A stretch of 64,000 nt of DNA from Desulfovibrio sp. G11. GTDB taxonomy: Bacteria; Desulfobacterota; Desulfovibrionia; Desulfovibrionales; Desulfovibrionaceae. Under the pieces are notes generated by a model, which saw only the letters and a program-made list of their open reading frames with translations, did not search any database and was not told where the DNA came from. Where the stretch lies: assembly GCF_900243745.1 (NCBI RefSeq), contig NZ_LT984798.1, positions 1,978,501-2,042,500 on the forward strand. The letters run 5' to 3'. Positions 24,317-33,863 of this stretch are shown here, in pieces. The stretch's first letter is position 1; the number at the start of each line of letters is the position of its first letter. The translations under genes were made by a program, and so were the position numbers.

Positions 24317-25363
24317 ATGCTCATGACGTTATGCAAAAAAACAGCGGCGCTTTGCGCTTCACGGGCCGTACCCGTGGGAACGGCTTTTTTGTGCCTGTGC
24401 GCCGCCTTCATGTTTTCTGTCACACCGGCCGCGGCTGCGGAAACTGTTCACCTGCCTTCTTCTCCGCCGCCAACGCTGCCGGATGGCGGGGCCAACCTGA
24501 ACGAGGCCTGGGTGCGGCACGGTGGTGCTCGCCTTTACTGGAACACCTTGATGCAGCCACGGCAGTTGCGCATGGCCGGGGCAAGCTTTGCAGATCCTGC
24601 AGCCGTACCCGATCTGATGCCGTCGCCCCAAGGGCAGACTGGCGGCAAGTCCGTCGGTAAAAGCCGTGCCGGAGCCAAGACGGCCCCCCACAGTGTGGTC
24701 ATCGATCCCGGTGCGCCGCTGATGCCCATGCGCGGAGCTTCGCGTTCCGCTGCCAGGACAGGCGGCACTGCCAGAAAGGCCGATACGACCATTCCCCGTG
24801 TGACAGGGCAGAAGCCCGCTTCTGTAAGCCCTGCGCTCACCGCGCCGTCTGCTTCCGGCAGCGGCAAGGCCGCCACAGATGCCCGGGTGGGCAGCGCGGC
24901 AGCGGACCGGCCTGGCAATGGCGTTGCCCCCGGTACCCCCGCTCTTGCGCCTGATGCCACGCCCAGGCCCCAGGCCACGCAAAACAGCAGTGCCGCACAG
25001 CGCAGTGCCGCCGTAACCGGGAGCAGGTCGGGCAATGGCACGGTGCTGCCCGGCGTGGAGAAAGCGGACAAGACTCCCGCAGGAGCCGGAATTTCCGGTC
25101 ATGCGGCACCGGGAGCGACTGTTCCGGAAAAGGCCGCCGTACCTGCAACCCCGCCTTCTTCCCTGCCTGGAGTACTCAGCGGGTCTGGCGCGGCTGCCGG
25201 TGCTTTGAGCCAGGGAGGTTCCGGCGTGGCGCGGGATACCGCGGGGGCTGCCCCGCAAGGCGTGTTGCCGCCTCCGCCCATCCCCTCGCTTTCAGCAGAC
25301 GACCTGCTGCCGCCATCCAACGGATCTTCCGGGGCGGCCCCTGTTCGTGCGCCTCTTCCCTGA
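24317..25363 (+). CDS. Exported low-complexity Ala/Pro/Ser/Gly-rich protein
   Basis: 348 residues; AGAGGTGG five bases upstream of the ATG. Signal peptide through residues ~1-41 (FLCLCAAFMFSVTPAAAAE). A short conserved-looking segment follows (LPDGGANLNEAWVRHGGARLYWNTLMQPRQLRMAGAS). From residue 100 to the end the protein is a disordered Ala/Gly/Pro/Ser/Thr tail with no clear repeat unit. No family recognised. It could be an envelope or surface linker protein. A minus-strand frame covers much of it but is a GC-rich shadow. Function unknown; existence is supported by the signal peptide and ribosome site. Confidence 0.6.
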   Translation: MLMTLCKKTAALCASRAVPVGTAFLCLCAAFMFSVTPAAAAETVHLPSSPPPTLPDGGANLNEAWVRHGGARLYWNTLMQPRQLRMAGASFADPAAVPDLMPSPQGQTGGKSVGKSRAGAKTAPHSVVIDPGAPLMPMRGASRSAARTGGTARKADTTIPRVTGQKPASVSPALTAPSASGSGKAATDARVGSAAADRPGNGVAPGTPALAPDATPRPQATQNSSAAQRSAAVTGSRSGNGTVLPGVEKADKTPAGAGISGHAAPGATVPEKAAVPATPPSSLPGVLSGSGAAAGALSQGGSGVARDTAGAAPQGVLPPPPIPSLSADDLLPPSNGSSGAAPVRAPLP

Positions 25364-25856
25364 GCAGATGCAGGGCAGCGGAAATACGCCTTCCCTGTTG
25401 CCGGACCATGCCTGTACGAAGTAAGCTGGCGGAAGAGGGCGCTCCTTCTGCGGGTATCGAAGCCCTGCTCAAGAATGCGGTTTTCAAAAAACGACTGCAA
25501 GGGCAATGAAATGGCGCGGATTCGATCTGTCAGGGTTTTTTCCTCCCGTCTGTTTTCCTCGCGTGAGGTGCTGCCCTGTGGCGTAGGGGAATGGCGCAGT
25601 AAATTTATTCCGGTGTTTGAGCCGCGGTATTTGCCGTACACGGCGGTCTTTACGGGCGTAACCCCGAAAGGATTGGCCCAGTCCGCGCTTGACGGGGGGG
25701 CTGCGGGCGTGTATGTAGCTTCTTCCATATTTTAACGCCAGGGCCTTGCCGTCCCTGCCCGCCAAGGCGGCTGACGGCCTCATCACCGCTAAGCCCTGCG
25801 TGCCGAAAATCCCCGGTCCGGCATTTGGCCCTACCGGAAATTTTAAGGAGTCAGCC
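25364..25856. other. Spacer upstream of rpmH
   Basis: About 490 bases with overlapping short frames on both strands, none with convincing protein composition plus a ribosome site. It should contain the promoter for the rpmH-rnpA-yidD-yidC-jag operon; no clear -35/-10 pair stood out. Confidence 0.4.
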
Positions 25857-25991
25857 ATGAAAAGAACATATCAGCCGAGCAAAATCAGAAGGGCACGCAC
25901 TCACGGCTTTCGCGCCCGTATGGCCACCCCCGGGGGGCGCGCGGTGCTGCGCCGTCGTCGCGCCAAGGGCCGTAAACGCCTGAGCGCCTAG
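25857..25991 (+). CDS. rpmH: 50S ribosomal protein L34
   Basis: 44 residues, [22 protein letters not shown], the standard full L34 sequence with [12 protein letters not shown] at the end. AAGGAG precedes the ATG at 25857; longer frames from upstream are not native. It is a structural protein of the large ribosomal subunit. First gene of the classical rpmH-rnpA-yidD-yidC-jag-mnmE order; dnaA, which often lies upstream of rpmH, is not in this neighbourhood. Confidence 0.98.
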   Translation: MKRTYQPSKIRRARTHGFRARMATPGGRAVLRRRRAKGRKRLSA

Positions 25992-26033
25992 TTGAACGGG
26001 GGGACTGCCCCCGTTCGTCATTAGGGAGCTTTC

Positions 26034-26426
26034 ATGCGCCGGTACCTCCTGCCCCGACAGTTGCGCATCCGCCGCCGGGTGGAGTTTACAGCCTGTTACG
26101 AGCGGGGCAGGCGCTACCACACCGAGCACTTCCTTGTATTCGTGTTGCCGCGGGCTTGTCCCGGTCTTCGCGCGCGTACCGGCATGGCCGTTTCCCGCAA
26201 GGTGGGTAAGGCTGTGGTGCGCAATCGCGTCAAGAGACTCTTGCGGGAATTTTACCGCCTGCACAGAGAGGAGCTGCCCGTGGAGGCCGATATTGTTACC
26301 GTAGCAAAAAAGCATGCTGGAGAAGCCGCACTGGATTATGCCCGTGTGGCTGCTGAGCTTTTGCCCCTGTTGCGGCGTATGGCCCGGCATCTGCCGGGCT
26401 CTTCGGCATTGGATGGTCTGCCATGA
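26034..26426 (+). CDS. rnpA: Ribonuclease P protein component
   Basis: 130 residues. The family signature [13 protein letters not shown] is present, preceded by [13 protein letters not shown]. RnpA binds RnpB RNA and helps process the 5' ends of tRNA precursors. GGGAGC lies upstream of the ATG. It sits 42 bases after rpmH and overlaps yidD by 4 bases (ATGA), as in many genomes. Confidence 0.96.
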
Positions 26427-26686
26427 GCCACATGTTGCGCGTGATCTGCGTTTTTCCCATACGCGTTTACCAGCGTTGCATCTCGCCTGTGCTGCCCCCT
26501 GCCTGCCGTTATTATCCTACCTGTTCCGCCTATGCCGCCGAAGCCGTAATGACCCACGGCGTGTTGCGGGGCGGCTGGCTGGCGCTCAAGCGTCTGGCCC
26601 GCTGTCACCCTTGGGGCGGTTCGGGTTATGACCCTGTTCCACCATCACGACGTCGCCGTGACGTTCCGCCATTGTCCCAGGAGTGA
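26423..26686 (+). CDS. yidD: Membrane protein insertion efficiency factor YidD
   Basis: 87 residues with the UPF0161 pattern [30 protein letters not shown]...[24 protein letters not shown], including the conserved cysteines. YidD assists YidC-mediated membrane insertion at the cytoplasmic face. ATGA overlap with rnpA upstream; its stop lies just before yidC. Confidence 0.96.
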
Positions 26687-26694
26687 GCGCCCTC

Positions 26695-28341
26695 ATGCAA
26701 GACGGTAAAAATCTTCTCATTGCCATTGTTCTTTGTCTTATTGTCATTGTTGGCTGGGGCTATCTGGCCGAGTATATGGGCTGGGCCACCCGGCCTGCCC
26801 CGGTGGCGCAGCAAAGCCAGGACCAGCAGGCCGCCCAGCCGCAGCCGCAGGCCCAGACGCAGGCCGCGCCCGCACAGGCGAGCCTGCCCGTCTTTACGCC
26901 AGCGCCCGGGCGCGACCTTACTGTGGACACCCCTCTTTACGAAGCCGTGGTCTACAGTGGCGGCGGCGCGCTGCGGTCGTTCAAGCTGAAAAAATACCAG
27001 GTAGGCCTTGCGGCCGACTCGCCCCAGGTGAACATGGTTGATCCCAAGAGCGCCCAGGTGGCTCCTCTGGGGCTTGTCATCAACAGCCAGCCCTCATGGA
27101 GTACGGGCCAGTGGTCTATGGACACCGGCGAGAACGGGCTTGCTCTTGAACAGGGCCAGCAGGGAACGCTGCGCCTCGTGGGCGAAGTGGACAACCTGCG
27201 TGTGGTGCGCGAAATGACCTTCAGCGCCACCAACTATCTTATCCGCGAAAAAATCCGTGTGGTGAACCAGACCCAGCAGGCCCGCAGTGTGCGTGTGAGC
27301 TATACTGTGGCCGCTGATGCCAGCAATGCCGCCGGCGACCGCTACGACGCCATGCGCGTGGCGTGGGACAACGACGGCAGCCTCAAGGAAGAAAGCTCGG
27401 CCAGTACCCTTGAAAGCACCGGTGTGCAGGCTGTGGGTAAAATTTACTGGGCCGGGGCCATGAGCACGTATTTTCTTGCGGCCGTGCTGCCCGGCGATGT
27501 GAATAACGTGACCGTCAAGGGCGTAATGCAGCAGAACGTGTACCGCACCGCCGTGGAAGAGCAGGAAACCCTGCTCGGCCCCGGACAGGAAAAAGAGCTT
27601 TCTGTTTCCTACTGGGTTGGTCCCAAGGTGCGCTCCGAACTGCAGGCCGTTTCGCCCCAGCTTGCCAAGAGCGTTGATCTGGGCTTTTTCCACATCATTG
27701 CCAAGGGCCTTCTGTGGCTGCTGGAATTTTTCCACAAGTATGTGCACAACTGGGGTCTGGCAATCATTCTGCTGACCGTGCTCATCAAGGCCGCCTTCTG
27801 GCCCCTGACGGCCAAGAGCTACGCCTCTATGGAAAAGATGAAGAAGCTCCAGCCGCACATGATGGAGATTCGTGAAAAGTTCAAGGACAACAAGGAACAG
27901 ATGAACAAAGAGGTCATGGCCCTCTACAAGACCTATGGCGTCAACCCCGCCAGCGGCTGTGTGCCCATCCTCATCCAGTTGCCCGTATTCTTTGGCCTGT
28001 ACCAGGCCCTGCTCACATCCATCGAGCTGCGTCATGCGCCCTTTATCACCTATCTGCCCGGAACGGACATCCTGTGGCTGGCTGACCTGTCCACCAAGGA
28101 TCCCCTGTACATTACGCCCGTGATCATGGGCCTGACCATGTTTTTGCAGCAGCGGATGAGCCCCCCGGCCACAGATCCCACGCAGCAGAAGATCATGATG
28201 TTTCTTCCCCTTATCTTTACGGCGCTTTTCCTGAACTTCCCTTCGGGTCTGGTGCTGTACTGGCTGGTCAACAACGTGCTTTCCATAGCCCAGCAGCAGA
28301 TGATGATCCGGAAGTTCAAGGCCAACGCCGCCGCGAAATAG
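26695..28341 (+). CDS. yidC: Membrane protein insertase YidC
   Basis: 548 residues. The start at ATG 26695 (MQDGKNLLIAIVLC) puts AGGAG 11 bases away; a GTG at 26683 overlapping the yidD stop is the alternative. There is an N-terminal membrane anchor, a Pro/Gln/Ala linker (AQPQPQAQTQAAP), the large periplasmic P1 domain typical of Gram-negative YidC, then the conserved insertase core with membrane segments starting near HNWGLAIILLTVLIKAAFWPL and the GCVPILIQLPVFFGLYQAL motif. It inserts inner-membrane proteins alone or with SecYEG. Confidence 0.96.
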   Translation: MQDGKNLLIAIVLCLIVIVGWGYLAEYMGWATRPAPVAQQSQDQQAAQPQPQAQTQAAPAQASLPVFTPAPGRDLTVDTPLYEAVVYSGGGALRSFKLKKYQVGLAADSPQVNMVDPKSAQVAPLGLVINSQPSWSTGQWSMDTGENGLALEQGQQGTLRLVGEVDNLRVVREMTFSATNYLIREKIRVVNQTQQARSVRVSYTVAADASNAAGDRYDAMRVAWDNDGSLKEESSASTLESTGVQAVGKIYWAGAMSTYFLAAVLPGDVNNVTVKGVMQQNVYRTAVEEQETLLGPGQEKELSVSYWVGPKVRSELQAVSPQLAKSVDLGFFHIIAKGLLWLLEFFHKYVHNWGLAIILLTVLIKAAFWPLTAKSYASMEKMKKLQPHMMEIREKFKDNKEQMNKEVMALYKTYGVNPASGCVPILIQLPVFFGLYQALLTSIELRHAPFITYLPGTDILWLADLSTKDPLYITPVIMGLTMFLQQRMSPPATDPTQQKIMMFLPLIFTALFLNFPSGLVLYWLVNNVLSIAQQQMMIRKFKANAAAK

Positions 28342-28383
28342 CCGCAGCGACGGCTTGCGATACCTATTGGAACGAGGATGATT

Positions 28384-29751
28384 ATGGAAGGGTTCAAGGA
28401 ATTCCAGGGCAAAGACCTGGACAGCGCCATAGAGGAAGCCTGCGGCTACTTCAACACGGCGCGTGAAAAACTGGAAATCGAGATCGTGCAGGATTCAAAA
28501 TCCGGCATCTTCGGCATCGTCGGGGCGCGTAAGGCCAAAGTTCGCGCCCGCCGGGTGCAGCTGCGCGAGGCTGTTGAAAACATATTGGGACGCAAAGGGG
28601 GGCAGGCCGCCCCCCCCGCCGATGTTCCCGCTGAAACCGCAAACCAGTCTGTTGCAGACGCGGACGGCAAGGCCCGGGCTTCGCGGCAGCGTGAAGAATC
28701 TCCGTCTTCTGCCCCTCGGCAGGAAAAACGTCATGACCGCGCCCGCGGCCGCAAGGCCGGTCAGGAAGAAGCAGCGGCAGGAACTGAAGGTGCCGCGGAC
28801 GTCGCTGCTGGGCGGAGTGAAAGCCCCCGTGATGCAGAACGTTCTGCCGGAAGCGCCAGCCAGAAACCCGAAAAAAAGCATGAAAAAAATACCGGACGCA
28901 GCAGCGAGAAGAGTACCCCGCGTAATGACGACAAGGGGGCGCGCAAAAACGGCACTGTAAAGCCCGCTGACGAGAGCTGCGCGTGCAGCAGCGAAAAAAC
29001 CGCGGAAAAGACCGCCGGCGCAGGAAAGAACGGCGAAAAGTCCGACAGGGCGTCCGGGCGTGGTCAGAACGGGCATGCCGAAAACGGCAAGCGCGGCGAA
29101 GGCCGCGGCCGCAGGAGCGACCCCCGCGAGGGGCGCGACGCCCGCGACAACCGCAACGCCGCGAAGGAAGGCGGACGCGATGCTGTACGGCAAGCCCGCC
29201 CCGGAACTGCGGATATGCTGGATGACGATTTTGAAGAAGCGGCTGAAGGGCTGCCCGTCACTCCTCTGGAGCAGCTTGATCAGGAGCAGCTTATGGCCCT
29301 TGTGCACGAAACCGTGCGCAGCCTGGTGCGCCCCATCGTGGGCGAAGCCGTACAGCTTGAAGTAGCAGTGGCTGGCGGCAGGGTGCAGGTGGGCATTGAA
29401 AGTGAAGAAGATTCCGGTTTGCTCATCGGCCGCGAAGGCCAGACTCTGGCCGCGCTCCAGTACATGATTTCTCGTATTGTGTCGCGAGGTATGAACGCCG
29501 CTGTGCGTGTACAGCTTGATGCCGGTGAATATCGTCGGCGTCAGGATGAGCGGCTGCGTGAGATGGCTCTTGCCCTGGCCGACAAGGTACGCCAGAGCGG
29601 CCGCTCCTATTCCACGCGTCCCCTGTCTTCCTATCACCGCCGCATTGTGCATGTCTGCCTCCAGGACGCGACCGACGTGCAGACGCGCAGCACGGGCGAC
29701 GGCCCCCTGAAGCGGGTAGTGATACTGCGCAGAAAGACCGAAAAAAATTAA
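28384..29751 (+). CDS. jag: Jag/KhpB-like RNA-binding protein with long charged linker
   Basis: 455 residues (start ATG 28384; GAGG six bases upstream; ATG 28378 possible). The N-terminal Jag_N domain (EFQGKDLDSAIEEACGYF...GIFGIVGARKAKV) covers about residues 1-70. A roughly 200-residue, very hydrophilic linker rich in Lys, Glu, Arg, Ala and Gly follows, then the KH domain (GLLIGREGQTLAALQYMISRIV) and an R3H domain (YHRRIVHVCLQDATDVQTRS). Jag (KhpB) binds RNA and co-occurs with yidC. Most homologues have a far shorter linker. The downstream terminator ends the operon. Confidence 0.93.
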   Translation: MEGFKEFQGKDLDSAIEEACGYFNTAREKLEIEIVQDSKSGIFGIVGARKAKVRARRVQLREAVENILGRKGGQAAPPADVPAETANQSVADADGKARASRQREESPSSAPRQEKRHDRARGRKAGQEEAAAGTEGAADVAAGRSESPRDAERSAGSASQKPEKKHEKNTGRSSEKSTPRNDDKGARKNGTVKPADESCACSSEKTAEKTAGAGKNGEKSDRASGRGQNGHAENGKRGEGRGRRSDPREGRDARDNRNAAKEGGRDAVRQARPGTADMLDDDFEEAAEGLPVTPLEQLDQEQLMALVHETVRSLVRPIVGEAVQLEVAVAGGRVQVGIESEEDSGLLIGREGQTLAALQYMISRIVSRGMNAAVRVQLDAGEYRRRQDERLREMALALADKVRQSGRSYSTRPLSSYHRRIVHVCLQDATDVQTRSTGDGPLKRVVILRRKTEKN

Positions 29752-29777
29752 CGTATTGCCCCGGCAACACGCTACAG

Positions 29778-29818
29778 TACGGCGCGGATCAGTAAAAAGT
29801 CCGCGCCGTAGCGCTTTT
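29778..29818 (+). terminator. Terminator of the rpmH-jag operon
   Basis: An 11-bp stem (TACGGCGCGGA with TCCGCGCCGTA), an 11-base loop, then GCGCTTTT. It lies 27 bases after the jag stop. Confidence 0.85.
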
Positions 29819-30561
29819 GATGCGGGTGCTGCCTGTGCAGACCGCAATGAGCAGTGCACGGCGTCATTTTTCTGAAAAACTGCCCATGTTTTGTTGCTTG
29901 CGGCCCGCGCTCAGGCACTGCATGTTCTGCATTTTATACGCTCATGGTTGTCGGAACGTCTTGCCTTTGACAGATCGTATTCTCATTTTTCAATGCCCTT
30001 CAGCGTTTCAGGGCGCAGTCGCGGGGTGGTAAAATTCATCTGCCGCAAACCTGCGCCAAGGGCATGTGGCATTGAGGCAGCAGACTCTTTCGCCGTCTGC
30101 GCTGGCAGACACGCCGCGGCTTCAAGGCAGCATTCTCGCCCGGCGGTCGTGCGGCACGACGCTTAAGCATCTGTTGCGCCCTTGAGGGGCACAGGACTGT
30201 TTGTTACGTTTGCCATGCAGGCGCGACTGGCCGCGTGCAGCGTTGTGCCTGTGGTTCCCCTTACAGACATGGCGGAAATGTATCTGTCATCCAGACCTGC
30301 CTGAGGTTGATCTTGCACCTGTTACGGGCCTATTCCGGATATGTTCCGGCGTGCAGGCCGATCAGCGAAGTGCTTTCGTATGGACTGTGAGGGCAGTACC
30401 GGGTATGCTGCCCCGGAATTTGCCGTAAAAAGCATTTCCGTACGCCGAGTTATTGCGGCTCTCACTTTTTTCGCCCTGCGCGAAAGGCGGAGGCCGCATT
30501 TTTTGAACTTTCACGCCGCGCACGGCGGCACGCCCGGCGATCAGCGGGGCAGTACGACATC
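29819..30561. other. Spacer between jag and mnmE
   Basis: About 740 bases with no frame that looks native: short frames, no ribosome sites, mixed composition. Small hairpins are present (for example GTCGTGC/GCACGAC near 30147). It separates mnmE from the otherwise contiguous rpmH-jag cluster and should hold the mnmE promoter. Confidence 0.45.
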
Positions 30562-31968
30562 ATGAGCACCAACGACACCATAGCAGCCATTGCCACGCCC
30601 CCCGGATCCGGCGGGGTCGGCATTGTGCGTATTTCCGGCCCCGAAGCCAAGCAGACGCTCGCGCGCATGTTTTTGCCCCTGTCGCCGAAATTTGAAAACT
30701 TTCGCCCCTGGTTTCTGCACAGGGGACACGTCGTGGACTGGAACGGGGAAAACCTGGATGACGTGCTTGCTGTCTTTATGCCCGGTCCGCGCAGTTTTAC
30801 CGGCGAAGATGTGGCTGAAATACATTGTCATGGCGGCCCGTTTATTGTGCAGTCAGTGCTTGAGGCTGCCTTGCGTCTCGGGGCGCGCCAGGCACAGCAG
30901 GGCGAATTTTCGCGTCGTGCCTTTATCAACGGGCGTATGGACCTGAGCCAGGCTGAAGCTGTGGCCGAACTGATTGCCGCGCCTTCGCGCGAAGCCCTGC
31001 GTTACGGCCTGAACCGGCTGGACGGGCTGCTGGCCCGCCGGACGGAGACTCTGCGCCGCGAGCTTGAAGCCCTGCGCATGCAGGTCTGCGTGGCCGTGGA
31101 TTTTCCCGAGGACGAAGTGGAAGGCATGGATGCGCCCACGTTCAGCGCGGCTGTGGAAAAAGTGGCTTCGGCCTTGCGTCATCTGCTTCAGGGCAGCCGC
31201 AGGGCGCGGGTCATGCAGCAGGGTGCTGTGGTTGTGCTGGCCGGGGCGGTCAATGCGGGCAAGTCCAGTCTCATGAACGCGCTGCTTGGGCGCAACCGCG
31301 CCCTGGTTACCGATATTCCCGGTACAACGCGGGACTTTCTTGAAGAAGCCTGCGATCTTGGCGGCCTGCCCGTGCGGCTGACAGATACTGCCGGCTTGCG
31401 CAAAGCTGCAGAAAGTATTGAAGAAATGGGCGTTGAGCGCAGCAGGCAAAAACTGGCTGAAGCCGATGCTGTTGTTTTGGTGCTTGACGGCGGCGTGTTG
31501 GGAGAAGCCGGAGCCGCTGCCGCGACCTGCCCTGACCCCGCTGCCCGGGAAGTTCTGGAGCTTGCCGGTGCTACACCTGTGCTGGTTGTATGGAACAAAT
31601 GCGATCTGTGCACGCCTTCGGTTTTTCCGCCTCGCTGGATTCAGGGGCAAACCTGTTGCACAACAAGCGCTTTTTCCGATACACAGGTGGAGGACATGGC
31701 CGAAAGCTTGCGCGCCCTGCTGCTGGCCGGCGGCGGGGGAGCCGCCGCAGAAGAGGGGCTTGCTCCCAATGCGCGGCAAAGCATGGCACTGGAAGCGGCC
31801 CTGGCCGAACTGGCGGCCCTGCGGGAAGATGTGGATGCCGGGCGGTCGTATGACTGTTGCGCCGTGCGCCTGGACGTGGCTGCCGCCCATCTGGCGGAGG
31901 TAACAGGCCTGAGCAGCCCCGCTGAGGTGCTGGACAGGGTTTTTTCTCAATTTTGTATCGGCAAGTAG
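30562..31968 (+). CDS. mnmE: tRNA modification GTPase MnmE
   Basis: 468 residues. The N-terminal formyl-THF-binding domain has TIAAIATPPGSGGVGIVRISGP and GEFSRRAFINGRMDLSQAEAVAELI. The G domain has P-loop GAVNAGKSS, switch GTTRD, DTAG and NKCD. The C-terminus ends FCIGK with the essential cysteine. MnmE with MnmG installs the cmnm5 group on wobble uridine of several tRNAs. The P-loop has Val in place of the usual Pro (GxPNxGKS), a mild variant. First gene of an apparent operon with an exonuclease, a CofD-like protein and a pseudouridine synthase. Confidence 0.96.
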   Translation: MSTNDTIAAIATPPGSGGVGIVRISGPEAKQTLARMFLPLSPKFENFRPWFLHRGHVVDWNGENLDDVLAVFMPGPRSFTGEDVAEIHCHGGPFIVQSVLEAALRLGARQAQQGEFSRRAFINGRMDLSQAEAVAELIAAPSREALRYGLNRLDGLLARRTETLRRELEALRMQVCVAVDFPEDEVEGMDAPTFSAAVEKVASALRHLLQGSRRARVMQQGAVVVLAGAVNAGKSSLMNALLGRNRALVTDIPGTTRDFLEEACDLGGLPVRLTDTAGLRKAAESIEEMGVERSRQKLAEADAVVLVLDGGVLGEAGAAAATCPDPAAREVLELAGATPVLVVWNKCDLCTPSVFPPRWIQGQTCCTTSAFSDTQVEDMAESLRALLLAGGGGAAAEEGLAPNARQSMALEAALAELAALREDVDAGRSYDCCAVRLDVAAAHLAEVTGLSSPAEVLDRVFSQFCIGK

Positions 31969-31983
31969 TCTGGTAAGTAATTT

Positions 31984-32628
31984 ATGGATATGGATGTTCT
32001 GCGCCGCCGCCTGAGCAGCGAAGAGATAAACGCCTTGCCCCTGTGTCACTACGAGGGGCCGGTGCATGTGGTACGCAGCGAGGCGGACTGGCAGGCTGCG
32101 CTGCCCCTGTTGCGTGAGGAAAGCATTCTGGGTTTTGATACCGAAACACGTCCGTCCTTCCGCAAGGGCAGGCGCAATTCGCCCGCGCTCATCCAGCTGG
32201 CAACGGCCCGGGCTGTCTATCTTATCCAGTTGTCCTGGTTGCCCTTCGGGCCGCACCTGGCGGACCTGCTCGCCAATCCCGTGCAGGTCAAGGCGGGCGT
32301 GGGCATTCGGGATGACATGCGCGACCTGGCAAAACTGCACGATTTTGAGCCTGCGGGGCTGGTGGATCTCGGCGGCGTTGCCCGTGCGCACAAGCTGCCC
32401 AGCCAGGGGTTGCGCACACTGGCGGCCAATTTTTTTGGCTGGCGCGTTTCCAAGGGGTCCCAGTGCTCAAACTGGAGCCTGCCCGAGCTTAGCGCCCGGC
32501 AGATCGCCTACGCCGCCACCGATGCCTGGATAGGCCGGCTTATCTTTATCCGTATGTGCGAGCTTGGCCTCATTCCTGCTGCCAGGCCTGCCAGTTGGCC
32601 TGCCGTGAGCTGCGGAGGCGGTGCGTGA
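31984..32628 (+). CDS. RNase D-like 3'-5' exonuclease domain protein
   Basis: 214 residues made only of a DEDDy exonuclease domain: Exo I ILGFDTETRPSFRKG, Exo II VKAGVGIRDDMRDLAKL, and Exo III YAATDAWIGRLIF with the catalytic Tyr/Asp. It lacks the HRDC domains of RNase D, so it resembles the short WRN-exo/RNase D-like proteins acting on RNA or DNA 3' ends. It starts 15 bases after mnmE, and its TGA overlaps the GTG start of the CofD-like gene. The substrate is unknown; context favours an RNA role. Confidence 0.88.
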   Translation: MDMDVLRRRLSSEEINALPLCHYEGPVHVVRSEADWQAALPLLREESILGFDTETRPSFRKGRRNSPALIQLATARAVYLIQLSWLPFGPHLADLLANPVQVKAGVGIRDDMRDLAKLHDFEPAGLVDLGGVARAHKLPSQGLRTLAANFFGWRVSKGSQCSNWSLPELSARQIAYAATDAWIGRLIFIRMCELGLIPAARPASWPAVSCGGGA

Positions 32629-33863
32629 GCGGTCTTCCGGCCCACCCGGCCTTTCCGGCCCTGGGGCCGCGCCTGACCTTTTTTACCGGCGGCACCGCCT
32701 TGCGTGCCCTGAGCCGCGAACTGACCAGGCATACCCACAATTCCGTTCATCTGGTTACCACCTTTGATTCCGGCGGCAGTTCGGCGGCATTGCGCCAGGC
32801 TTTTGCCATGCCCGCCATGGGCGATATCCGCAATCGTCTGCTGGCACTTGCCGACAGCTCTGTGGTGCCTGCGGCCGTGCTGGACTTCTGCGCCGGGCGC
32901 CTGCCTTCACGCAAGGAGTTTTCGGCGGGAGGCGAAGGAAGCGCTACTGGGGGCAAAGACCCTGCCCATATTCTGCGGCGGCAGCTTGTGGAGACGGGCC
33001 GGGCCGGGCATCCCGTATGGGCGGGCATGCCCGGCGTGTTTGCCGATGCCCTGCGTCTGCATCTGAATTTTTTTCTGCAGCGCATGCCGCCGGATTTTGA
33101 CCCGTACCGGGCCTGTTTTGGCAATCTTGTACTGGCAGGCGGGTATCTGCACCACAAACGTGATTTCGGGCCGGTGCTGGCCTTTTTCAGCCGTCTGCTG
33201 CAAACACGGGGCGTGGTGCGCCCCATTGTGAACGAAAGCCTGCATCTGGCGGCTGAGCTGGATGACGGTTCTATTCTTGTGGGCCAGCACAGGTTCAAAA
33301 ATCTTCCCCGGCCCGTGAAGCGGCTTTTTCTTACGGTACATGAGCCGGAAAGGCTGGATACCAGCGACTGCTCCCAGCTTGCCGCCACCGCCTGCCGCCC
33401 GCCGCTGGCTCCGGCATCCAGCGTATACCTTGGTTCGGCGGGGGCCATATGCTACCCGATGGGCAGTTTCTATACCAGTGTGCTTGCAAACCTCCTGCCT
33501 CAGGGCGTGGGGCGTACAGTGGCCGATGCCCGATGCCCCAAGATTTTTATTCCCAATTCCGGCGGTGATGCCGAGCTGTCCGGCCTTGGTATTGCCGGGC
33601 AGGCAGCCATGATTTTACGGCACCTGCGTGAAGACGCCCCCGACGCGGCTACCGGGCAGCTTCTCCATTATGTGCTGGCGGATTCGCGCCACGGGCGCTA
33701 TGAGGGCGGGCTTGGTCCCGAAGTGCAGCGCGCCGTGGAGGATATGGGCGTACGCCTGATCGATCGCCCCCTGGTGTATGAGAACGATCCGCAGCATCAT
33801 GATCCGGTACTGACAGCGCGCGCGCTTTTTGAGCTTTTGCCCGGCAATGCTGCGGAGATATGA
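32625..33863 (+). CDS. CofD/YvcK-like protein (GAK-system CofD-like type)
   Basis: 412 residues from a GTG at 32625 (GGAGG six bases upstream; GTGA overlap with the exonuclease stop). The N-terminal GPRLTFFTGGTALRALSRELTRHTHNSVHLVTTFDSGGSSAALR and AMGDIRNRLLALAD are typical of the CofD/YvcK fold, which binds a nucleotide-linked ligand. Further on it has GSFYTSVLANLLP and IFIPNSGGDAE. CofD is a 2-phospholactate transferase of F420 synthesis and YvcK a regulator of wall/carbon metabolism; this protein matches neither exactly. I recall a 'GAK system CofD-like' family from Desulfovibrio relatives. The ATP-grasp partner gene of that system is not seen here. Function unknown. Confidence 0.75.
   Translation: MSGLPAHPAFPALGPRLTFFTGGTALRALSRELTRHTHNSVHLVTTFDSGGSSAALRQAFAMPAMGDIRNRLLALADSSVVPAAVLDFCAGRLPSRKEFSAGGEGSATGGKDPAHILRRQLVETGRAGHPVWAGMPGVFADALRLHLNFFLQRMPPDFDPYRACFGNLVLAGGYLHHKRDFGPVLAFFSRLLQTRGVVRPIVNESLHLAAELDDGSILVGQHRFKNLPRPVKRLFLTVHEPERLDTSDCSQLAATACRPPLAPASSVYLGSAGAICYPMGSFYTSVLANLLPQGVGRTVADARCPKIFIPNSGGDAELSGLGIAGQAAMILRHLREDAPDAATGQLLHYVLADSRHGRYEGGLGPEVQRAVEDMGVRLIDRPLVYENDPQHHDPVLTARALFELLPGNAAEI

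Noticed and set aside
25099..25735. Frames on both strands between the low-complexity protein and rpmH
   Set aside because: Minus frame runs deep into the opposite gene; the plus frame (from about 25511) has only a weak AAGGGC site and no family. Not enough to call a gene.
29817..30428. Short plus-strand frames between jag and mnmE
   Set aside because: No ribosome sites, overlapping each other, mixed Cys/Arg composition.
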